From the NCBI GenBank assembly GCA_947378615.1, contig CANCKV010000021.1:1-13778 (forward strand): DNA of 13,778 nt. Direction: 5' to 3'. Positions 9,001 to 13,778 of the stretch are shown in pieces (positions within the stretch are counted from its first letter, which is position 1; every line of letters begins with the position of its first letter). The notes beneath the pieces are model-generated. The model had not been told where the DNA came from, did no database searches, and saw only the letters and a list, made by a program, of their open reading frames with translations. Position numbers and translations under genes: made by a program. The DNA is from Chitinophagaceae bacterium (GTDB lineage Bacteria > Bacteroidota > Bacteroidia > Chitinophagales > Chitinophagaceae).

Positions 9001-12000
9001 ATATTAGATGCCTCTAATACAGGCACAGCCGCAAGGACCTTGGCTTCTGGCATTGTTGCCGTTTCTACTTCATTCATACCTGGATCAACTGGAACATATA
9101 CGGTTACCTCTGGCAACACTTTGAGTTTAGGTTACACCACTTCACTGCCTACACTAGGTACAAACAACCCCAATCTATATAATTTAGCCATTTCAGATGG
9201 CACTGTTACAGCATCTAGTTCTCTTTCGATTGGTGGCTCATTCTCAATTTCGGGTGGTACATTCATAGCACCTTCTGGAAATTTTAACGTTGCGGGCAAT
9301 TGGAGCAATACTGGCGGCACTTTTACACATAATAGTGGTACGGTAGTGTTGAATGGTGCAAGTCAAGTTTTAACTGGTGCTACCACTTTCAATAATTTTA
9401 CAAAGAGTGTAGTTACCGCCGCTACTCTTACCTTACCTGCCGGATTAACTCAAATATTTGAAGGCACACTATCATTAAATGGTGCAACTGGTCAATTATT
9501 GACAATTGCTTCGAGTACTGGCAACACTGTTGCTAGTATCAATCCAACTGCAACGAATATTTATAATGTGGCAGTCAGCTATAATACAAATACAAGCGGT
9601 ACAACAATTAATGCAACTAATTCAAATGATAATGGAAATAATTCTGGATGGGGATTCGTTGCTGCTAGCACTTGGACAGGTGCGAATAGCACCAATTGGA
9701 ACGATGCTAATAACTGGAGTCCAACGGGTGTGCCTTCTTCGGGCGCAATTGTAACGATTACAACTGGAAGTAGTAATAATTTAGCGATAGAAGTCTCTCC
9801 TACTGTAGCAAGCCTTACGATTAGTTCAGGAAATACAGTTACTTTGAATAGCGGTAATACCCTAACAATTTCTGGGGTATTCAGTAATTCAGGTATTTTC
9901 AATGCGGTATCGGGTAGCACAGTTGTTGTTTCAGGAGTTTCAGGTATATCTGGCATTGGCACAAACAGTTTCAATAACCTGACTATCAATAGTGGAGCTT
10001 CATTGACTGGAGGCATTTTTACTGTTTCAGGTGCTTTTACAAACAATGGAACTTACACTGCTTCGGGTGGTACAGTAACTTTCAATGGTACTGCTGCTCA
10101 AACAGTGCCTACAGGTACCTATTACAACCTATCTATTTCAAATACTACTAATAAAGTTACATCAGCAGGGAATATCACGGTTAGTAATGGAATCAACATA
10201 GCCAATGGTGCAACTTTTGATATGTCCACCTACCAATTAATCAATAATGGCACTGCCAACTATGTATCTTATACAAGTGGGGGTGGTCTTCAAAACTCAA
10301 ATACGGTTAATTTGGCTACTGTAAATGCAAATATTGCTGTTGGTCAATCAGTATCCAATCTGTTCATACCAGAAGGTACAACAGTGTCTAGTGTAACTAC
10401 GCCAGCGGCTGCTTCTTCTAGTACCTCTTCAACTGGTACCTCAAACCCAATTGTAGCGACATCTGTAACAGGAACAATTGTAATTGGGCAGCCTGTTTCT
10501 GGCACGAATATTCCTTCAAATACTTTTGTAACGAATGTTTCTGGCACTTCTATTACTCTGTCTAAAGCACCAACTGCAACCATTACTGGAACAATCTCCT
10601 TTAGTAGTTTTACTCAAGTAACCTTGTCAACAAATGCCACTTCAACCATTGGAAATACAAATACTTATTTCATAGTCTTTGGGGCGGCTACTTCTGGTAA
10701 TGGGACATTAAATATTGGATGTCCTACCACTACTTCTGCAACACCGATAACTGCCAATAAAATTTGGGCATTTGCAGTAAATTATAATGGAACTGCTCCA
10801 CAATCAATACCTACGGGTAGTACATTTTCTAGTTTAACGAATAGCAATACAGGCGGAACTGTTTCATCTGCAAGCATGACAATCAATAATATTTTGACTC
10901 TATTAGATGGTGCAACCATAGATATGGGTACTGGTATTTTTTCATGTGGGGGTAATACAGATTATACAAATTTTTCAACAAGTAATGGTGGAGGTACTGG
11001 CACCGGAAAACTTTCAACTAAGAATACATCTGGTTCAGGTGCAATCAAATCTAATTATAATAGTTATACTTGGAATTTTACGGTAGAATATGCAGCAACT
11101 ACAGCAGGTCAAACAACTTCACAGGGTGGACAATCCTATAAGAACCTGATTATTTCCAATACTTCTGCTAGTGGCGTTGGTTTATATACGGGTGCTACAG
11201 TTAATGGAACAGTCACCATCAATTCAGGTAGTAAATTAAATATAAGTACTACCATGTATCTTTCAGGTAATTATACAACGAGTGGTACTGGTATCCTCAC
11301 TAATGCCAACCCTTCTGGAGGTTTGACTGCAGGAAGAACCTATTCTTTTGAGGTGGATTATACAAGTGGCTCTTCACAGACAATTGTGGCTGGTAATTAT
11401 ATGAGCTTAAATGGAACTGGCAACAACAGGACGCTAAGCGGCACTATTTCCATTGCAGGTGTCTTTACACCTGGCAGTGGTACTTATACCACTACAGGTA
11501 GTACAGTAGTATTTGCAGGTACTTCTGGAGTACAAACAGTGCCTGTAATTCCATATACTAATTTATCCATTACCAATACTTCTGGTACTGTTTCTGCTAG
11601 TGGTGCCCTCGCCATTTCTGGTATCATAAACATTGCTCAAGGTGCAACTTTTGATATGGGTTCTAACCAATTGACTGGAGCATTTACTACAACTGGTACT
11701 GGAACGCTCAATACAGCATGTATTACCAATCCTGCCATCACATTGGGTAGGACATTGTCTTTTGCTGTTAATTACAATGCAATAACAGGTGGGCAGTATT
11801 TCGGCGGCACTTACAATAATGGGGTGACTTTCAGCAATACGAGTGGTATCAATACTGCAGCAAGTTCAATGTCTGTTAGTGGTGTATTGGCAATTCCTGA
11901 TGCAGGCAGCACCATCAAAATGTTAACCAACCAATTGCAAGCAAGTATTAATTCGTCAAATGCAACAACCACAACAGGTTCAACTAGCGTTACTTTATCG

Positions 12001-13778
12001 GCTACAAATGCTGGCATAATTGCAGGTATGTCTGTAAATGGTACAAACATACCATTGGGTACTACCGTAAGTGCTATCAGTGGAAAGACATTGACACTAT
12101 CACAACCCGCAATTGGTGCAAACTCTAATTGTTTCTTGGTATTTAATTTCTCAACAAGTGGCAGCGGATTATTAGAAACACAAGTTCCCGCTTCATCAGG
12201 GGCAATCGTTCCTGCTATTTACAGTTTTACTGTAAAATATAACAATTCGGTTGCATCAACTTTACAAACGCTACCGCATGGTATTACATCATTTAATAAC
12301 CTGATTATTGCAAATACTGGTGGTTCAGCGGGTCTATTTGGAAACATTACGGTAAATGGTACGCTTACTTTATCTTCTAGTATTGATATTGGCAATTATA
12401 ACCTATCATTAGCGAATGTACCGGGTGGCTTTAATAGTAGTAATTATATTTTTGGCAATAGCAATGGTTCCTTGACAGTTAATTCTGTTGGATCAGGAAC
12501 GGTCGTATTCCCAATTGGCACAGCGACAGATTATACACCTTTAACTTTTAGTGGAACGACAAATACACCAAATATTACAGTGAGTGTAGGTTCTACATTC
12601 ACAAATACACCTGCCAATGTAAATAATCTAGTGAATCTTCAATGGTCAATATTAGCGAGTACTGCAAGTAGCTCAAATGTTACTTACCAATACAATACTG
12701 CAAATGTGGGAAGTAGCTATTCAAATGTAGGAGCATTATTGGGCACTTATTCAAGTGGAGCCTATTCTGAATCTTCCTTAGGTTCGGTTAGTGGTAGCAA
12801 TCCGTTTAGTGTTACAAAATCTTCCTTGACTTTACCTACTGGAAGTGCCAGTCTATTTGGCATTGGCAATCAATATGCCTTTATTGCGACAAAACCAGCT
12901 GCCCCGAGTATTGGAACAGTTACTTCCAGTAACCAACAGGTCTCTGTCGCTTTCACAGCCCCTTCTAATAATGGCAGTACGCCCATTACAGTTTATACTG
13001 CAACTTCTAATCCTGGAGGTCTTATAGGAACAGGTTCTTCAAGTCCTGTTACAGTCTCAGGATTGACAAATGGCTTAACTTATACATTTACGGTAACAGC
13101 CACTAATTCTGTTGGAACAAGTGTTGCAAGTGCAGCATCTGCATCGGTTATACCTGCAACAGTTCCTGACGCTCCTGCTTATGATACGGCGATTGCTGAT
13201 AATAAACAAGTTTATATTAGCTATACAGCACCTGTAAGCAATGGTGGTTCTGCGATTATTGACTATACTATTACTGCAATTCCTACTTCAGGTAGCCCTA
13301 TTTTAAGGACGGGTATTACGGCTAATCCTTATACTTTCAATGGGTTAACAAATAATATATCTTATACCTTTACGGTAGCTGCAAGAAACACCGTAGGTAC
13401 TGGTTCAACACGTACCACAAATACCTCAACGCCTTCTGCCATTACCATTTGGAATGGTACCACTTGGAGTGCAGGTATTCCTGACCAAAACCAAGCAGCC
13501 GTCATAGCGGCACCATTAACAAACAACACACCTCTTGAATGTACTAAGTTTACTGTGAACCCAGGTGTGACTTTTGTAAACAACAGTACTTTGACTATTG
13601 ACAGTACACCTATTACCATCAATGGAACGGTAAAAGGTACTGGAACAATAGTATTGTCTGGTTCATCAACACAAACAATTGCCGGAAAAGGTGTGGTAGG
13701 TAATATTACCGTCAGCAATCCCTTTGGTGTATTGGTTTCAGGCGGAGACAGCCTTGCGATTACAGGTATATTAAACTT
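6070..13778 (+). CDS. Giant repeat-rich secreted surface protein (3' end missing)
   Basis: I read this frame codon by codon and found no stop from 6070 to the window end: 2569 codons plus 2 nt. The first in-frame ATG after the stop at 6025 is 6070; ATG 6103 (MKKSKFLLILLAG) gives a more compact signal peptide and is a real alternative start. Cleavage is expected near FMAGNA. The mature part is Ser/Thr/Asn/Gly-rich and poor in charged residues. It is built of beta repeats with the signature V-x-Y/F-N-G-x-x-Q-T-I/L/V-P followed by Y/F-x-N-L-x-I-x-N, typical of large Bacteroidota surface proteins. W-rich units appear near 6226, 9673 (TWTGANSTNWNDANNW) and 13450 (IWNGTTWSAGIPD). A stretch with VVFPIGTATDYTPLTF (about 12475-12891) looks like a beta-sandwich, followed by two FN3 domains. 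A type IX sorting domain probably lies beyond the window. The likely role is adhesion, gliding or matrix formation; no catalytic domain is visible. Confidence 0.9.
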   Translation, partial: MNFNNNKKRSSMKKSKFLLILLAGLFSFMAGNATNYYYNAATPANDITNKANWYVNNTTYNGGNPSSFTTGNTYIISGIGASVTITGAFNLGGGTLQVGDGTNACTFTIPSGFAVTGTITVSASATLINQNATTPTLGTLSAGSTVTFAGSGVQTIPAKTYDNLSVTNTGATVSVAGGITVNNVLTIADGANLNMVTSSLTCGASFSTSNNAGTGTGILQTQNTGGSGAINTTALSAGATFNFTVRYNGASAQTLPQKTNTFLNLTIANSISVGMYTGYTINGTLTIMDGCRLNTGTNSSTLSGTFTTSNGGGIGTGRLVIQNNSATPLPANKTYNFEVYYNSLNLNQTIVAGSYTKLDVSQNTTTSSTGTTNPIVVASATGIAVGQSIVGTNIPANTTVTAVSGTSITLSNAPTATITGTILLGPISTATTTTSSTGTTNPIVVASATGIAVGQSVSGTNIPASTTVSAVSGTSITLSSAPTATITGNITFTGFGTRTLASGTMSVSSSFIPGISNSYTVSSGNTLSLGYTGTLPTLGSNNPSYYNLSVTSGTITASDNIAVSNGLNINSSATLDMAAYTLSVSSTSNYVQSTSAGGLQPNSNIVYLSAANASIAVGQPVTNQYITEGTTVSAVTTPAAASSSTSSTGTTNPIVATSVTGTIVVGMPVTGTNIPTNTIVTNVSGTSITLSKAPTATVTGTITYSTFTQVTLTNNASASTPNGYANSNTYNPVFGTATSGNGTLKTACPTATSTTPITSSKIWAFTVNYYGNAAQTIPSGSSFSSLTNSNTTASVSAGGSFTVNNVLTIADGANLNMGTSSLTCGASFSTSNNSGTGTGILQTQNTSGSGAINTTAISAGAIFNFTVKYNGASGQTLPQRGNTFLNLIIANTSGVGMYTGYTITGTLTIMDGCRLNTGTNSSTILGTFSTSNGGGTGTGKLNLQYSTTTPVPAGITYNFEVDYSSTSSQTIIGGNYTILDASNTGTAARTLASGIVAVSTSFIPGSTGTYTVTSGNTLSLGYTTSLPTLGTNNPNLYNLAISDGTVTASSSLSIGGSFSISGGTFIAPSGNFNVAGNWSNTGGTFTHNSGTVVLNGASQVLTGATTFNNFTKSVVTAATLTLPAGLTQIFEGTLSLNGATGQLLTIASSTGNTVASINPTATNIYNVAVSYNTNTSGTTINATNSNDNGNNSGWGFVAASTWTGANSTNWNDANNWSPTGVPSSGAIVTITTGSSNNLAIEVSPTVASLTISSGNTVTLNSGNTLTISGVFSNSGIFNAVSGSTVVVSGVSGISGIGTNSFNNLTINSGASLTGGIFTVSGAFTNNGTYTASGGTVTFNGTAAQTVPTGTYYNLSISNTTNKVTSAGNITVSNGINIANGATFDMSTYQLINNGTANYVSYTSGGGLQNSNTVNLATVNANIAVGQSVSNLFIPEGTTVSSVTTPAAASSSTSSTGTSNPIVATSVTGTIVIGQPVSGTNIPSNTFVTNVSGTSITLSKAPTATITGTISFSSFTQVTLSTNATSTIGNTNTYFIVFGAATSGNGTLNIGCPTTTSATPITANKIWAFAVNYNGTAPQSIPTGSTFSSLTNSNTGGTVSSASMTINNILTLLDGATIDMGTGIFSCGGNTDYTNFSTSNGGGTGTGKLSTKNTSGSGAIKSNYNSYTWNFTVEYAATTAGQTTSQGGQSYKNLIISNTSASGVGLYTGATVNGTVTINSGSKLNISTTMYLSGNYTTSGTGILTNANPSGGLTAGRTYSFEVDYTSGSSQTIVAGNYMSLNGTGNNRTLSGTISIAGVFTPGSGTYTTTGSTVVFAGTSGVQTVPVIPYTNLSITNTSGTVSASGALAISGIINIAQGATFDMGSNQLTGAFTTTGTGTLNTACITNPAITLGRTLSFAVNYNAITGGQYFGGTYNNGVTFSNTSGINTAASSMSVSGVLAIPDAGSTIKMLTNQLQASINSSNATTTTGSTSVTLSATNAGIIAGMSVNGTNIPLGTTVSAISGKTLTLSQPAIGANSNCFLVFNFSTSGSGLLETQVPASSGAIVPAIYSFTVKYNNSVASTLQTLPHGITSFNNLIIANTGGSAGLFGNITVNGTLTLSSSIDIGNYNLSLANVPGGFNSSNYIFGNSNGSLTVNSVGSGTVVFPIGTATDYTPLTFSGTTNTPNITVSVGSTFTNTPANVNNLVNLQWSILASTASSSNVTYQYNTANVGSSYSNVGALLGTYSSGAYSESSLGSVSGSNPFSVTKSSLTLPTGSASLFGIGNQYAFIATKPAAPSIGTVTSSNQQVSVAFTAPSNNGSTPITVYTATSNPGGLIGTGSSSPVTVSGLTNGLTYTFTVTATNSVGTSVASAASASVIPATVPDAPAYDTAIADNKQVYISYTAPVSNGGSAIIDYTITAIPTSGSPILRTGITANPYTFNGLTNNISYTFTVAARNTVGTGSTRTTNTSTPSAITIWNGTTWSAGIPDQNQAAVIAAPLTNNTPLECTKFTVNPGVTFVNNSTLTIDSTPITINGTVKGTGTIVLSGSSTQTIAGKGVVGNITVSNPFGVLVSGGDSLAITGILN
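6595..7158 (+). repeat. Block C, copy 1 of the giant gene
   Basis: This 188-codon block starts AGGITVNNVLTIADG and ends KLDVSQN. It contains two solenoid-like units (FNFTVRYNGASAQTLP, YNFEVYYNSL) and two Cys codons (SLTCGA, MDGCRLN). It matches 8458-9018 closely at both protein and DNA level, including a 29-bp exact string inside the segment encoding IMDGCRLNTG. The similarity marks a fairly recent internal duplication. Confidence 0.9.
7159..7335 (+). repeat. Portable module A1 (59 codons)
   Basis: The core reads STGTTNPIVVASATG, then VGQSIVGTNIP, then AVSGTSITLS and TATITGTI. It matches module A2 at 53 of 59 residues by hand count. It lies between block C1 (ending LDVSQN) and block E1 (starting RTLASG), a position occupied by only a few codons in the sister repeat near 9019-9033. 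Confidence 0.9.
7363..7539 (+). repeat. Portable module A2 (59 codons)
   Basis: In tandem with A1 with a start-to-start period of 204 bp, joined by a 27-bp linker. Six residues differ from A1, while 27 of the 53 identical residues use a different synonymous codon by hand count. The duplication is therefore old relative to its protein conservation. Confidence 0.9.
7561..7740 (+). repeat. Block E, copy 1 (60 codons)
   Basis: The block runs from RTLASG through SFIPG, SGNTLSLGYT and LPTLG to the NLSVTSGTITA end. It has the same length as 9034-9213 and about two thirds identical residues. It follows the A1-A2 insert and leads directly into block D1. Confidence 0.88.
7873..7992 (+). repeat. Degenerate module B3 next to A3
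   Basis: Forty codons with NIVYLSAANASIAVGQPV and EGTTVSAVTTPAAA. This resembles a shortened and diverged A module (V-x-L-S-x-A, I-A-V-G-Q, T-T-V-S-A-V). An equal-length counterpart is at 10294-10413. Confidence 0.7.
7996..8175 (+). repeat. Portable module A3 (60 codons)
   Basis: Carries STGTTNPIVATSVTG, VGMPVTGTNIP, NVSGTSITLSKAPTA and VTGTI. It has one codon more than A1/A2 and matches A4 at 53 of 60 residues by hand count. It sits inside block D1. Confidence 0.88.
8458..9018 (+). repeat. Block C, copy 2 of the giant gene
   Basis: This 187-codon block starts AGGSFTVNNVLTIADG and ends ILDASN. It includes FNFTVKYNGASGQTLP, the two Cys sites (SLTCGA, MDGCRLN) and YNFEVDYSSTSSQTI. It is the closest sister of 6595-7158. 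It is followed almost at once by block E2 with no A module between, so it preserves the 'empty site'. Confidence 0.9.
9034..9213 (+). repeat. Block E, copy 2 (60 codons)
   Basis: Starts RTLASG and contains SFIPG, SGNTLSLGYT and LPTLG, in register with 7561-7740 without gaps. After it the similarity to block D stops and non-repeated sequence follows until 10165. Confidence 0.88.
9670..9960 (+). other. W-rich unit opening a new repeat section
   Basis: The encoded TWTGANSTNWNDANNW and SPTGVP, followed by two short beta repeats with SGNTVTL and SGNTLTISG, form a unit common at section starts in large Bacteroidota secreted proteins. Related but weaker W units lie near 6226 and at 13450. They appear to divide the protein into at least three sections. 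Confidence 0.6.
10294..10413 (+). repeat. Degenerate module B4 next to A4
   Basis: Forty codons with NTVNLATVNANIAVGQSV and EGTTVSSVTTPAAA, the exact-length counterpart of 7873-7992. It is a diverged relative of the A module. Confidence 0.7.
10417..10596 (+). repeat. Portable module A4 (60 codons)
   Basis: Carries STGTSNPIVATSVTG, IGQPVSGTNIP, NVSGTSITLSKAPTA and ITGTI. It shares the extra codon with A3 and is placed at the same point of block D2. Confidence 0.88.
10861..11409 (+). repeat. Block C, copy 3 (divergent)
   Basis: Aligns with C1 and C2 through TINNILTLLDGATIDMGTG, FSTSNGGGTGTGKL, GVGLYTG and YSFEVDYTSGSSQTI. The first Cys is kept (FSCGG) but the second is lost (NSGSKLN in place of MDGCRLN). 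No A module follows it. Confidence 0.75.
11821..12420 (+). repeat. Degenerate block C4 split by a module
   Basis: Weak C-type pattern: SVSGVLAIPDAG and NQLQAS, then module A5, then FSTSGSGLLETQ, YSFTVKYNNS, LQTLPHG, FNNLIIANTGG and VNGTLTLSS. The interruption falls where C1 and C2 read LTCGA-SFSTSNN without an insert. Confidence 0.6.
11959..12120 (+). repeat. Portable module A5 (divergent)
   Basis: About 54 codons with TGSTSVTLSATNAG, AGMSVNGTNIPLGTTVSAI and SGKTLTLSQPA. It keeps the A-module frame (G-x-x-V-x-G-T-N-I-P-x-x-T-x-V-x-x-I/V-S-G) but diverges elsewhere. It sits inside block C4. Confidence 0.72.
12895..13158 (+). other. Fibronectin type III domain 1
   Basis: About 88 residues starting PAAPSIGTV, with VSVAFTAPSNNG, ITVYTAT, SGLTNGLTYTFTVTATNSVG and an ending SVIPAT. 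The order P-x-x-P, A-P-x-x-N-G-G/S, L-x-N-G-x-x-Y-x-F-x-V-x-A-x-N is classic for bacterial FN3. It is probably a spacer or ligand-contact domain. Confidence 0.88.
13162..13440 (+). other. Fibronectin type III domain 2
   Basis: About 93 residues: VPDAPAYDTA, VYISYTAPVSNGGSAIIDY, NGLTNNISYTFTVAARNTVG, ending TSTPSA. It directly follows the first FN3 domain and leads into the W unit at 13450, where a new repeat section begins. Confidence 0.88.

Larger units (their letters stand above)
10165..10860 (+). repeat. Block D, copy 2 of the giant gene
   Basis: Aligns with 7741-8457 at an offset of 2424 bp. Shared landmarks are NITVSNGINI, YTSGGGLQ, the inserted module pair (10294-10596), FTQVTL, NIGCPTTT and KIWAFAVNYNGTAPQSIP. 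It runs directly into C3, as D1 runs into C2. Confidence 0.88.

Noticed and set aside
6595..9213. CRISPR array or insertion-sequence interpretation of the repeats
   Set aside because: The repeats are long, in-frame, diverge mainly at synonymous or conservative sites and encode continuous protein. There are no short identical repeats with unique spacers, terminal inverted repeats or a transposase.
9506..13027. Small + strand ORFs at 9506-9754 and 12845-13027
   Set aside because: They are out-of-frame readings inside the continuous giant frame and lack the repeat signature.
6549..13718. Many minus-strand ORFs of 60-155 codons across the repeat region, several with similar Val/Pro-rich sequences
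   Set aside because: They are antisense shadows of the giant + frame. Their mutual similarity simply mirrors the underlying repeats, and none has its own signals.
6070..13778. Ice-binding or antifreeze function suggested by the Thr-rich TxT strings
   Set aside because: Thr-rich beta repeats are common in adhesins. No regular short-period TxT ladder or recognisable ice-binding domain is visible.

Overview
The window looks like a member of the Bacteroidota. The DNA is AT-rich by eye, Shine-Dalgarno sequences are absent or weak, one possible promoter resembles the TTTG / TAnnTTTG type used by this phylum, and the right half encodes a giant Ser/Thr/Asn/Gly-rich surface protein of the style usually exported by the type IX secretion system. 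A placement near Chitinophagales or Flavobacteriia is only a guess. All genes are on the + strand. I see no rRNA, tRNA, CRISPR array, insertion sequence or integrase.

Left half (1-5803): three consecutive carbohydrate-active enzyme genes, probably the end of a polysaccharide utilisation locus. They are the 3' part of a GH88 unsaturated glucuronyl hydrolase (1-720), a complete GH39 glycosidase (725-2314, TTG start, 4 nt after the GH88 stop), and a complete 1128-residue GH2 glycosidase with a PA14 domain (2417-5803). GH88 removes the unsaturated uronic acid left by a polysaccharide lyase, and GH39 and GH2 enzymes then trim neutral sugars. The set fits periplasmic breakdown of a uronate-containing polysaccharide such as ulvan, a glucuronoxylan-type or a pectic/gum polymer; the exact glycan cannot be read from the sequence. 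The 102-nt gap before the GH2 gene holds four tandem 9-bp repeats and a 14-bp hairpin.

Intergenic (5804-6069): no gene; a possible promoter sits at 6019-6048.

Right half (6070 to the end): one reading frame stays open for at least 7.7 kb (2569 codons) and runs off the window. It encodes a signal peptide followed by a mosaic of nested repeats. A roughly 95-residue probable beta-solenoid unit recurs many times. Larger blocks (called C, E and D here) are duplicated in the order C1-E1-D1-C2-E2 ... D2-C3 ... C4. A separate module of about 59 residues (called A) is found at three different positions in this scaffold, and the matching 'empty' positions are visible in sister repeats. Near the right edge are a beta-sandwich-like stretch, two fibronectin type III domains and the start of another repeat section. 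The missing C-terminus probably carries the type IX sorting domain. The giant protein is most likely a surface adhesin or matrix protein, with no evident functional link to the glycosidase genes except position.
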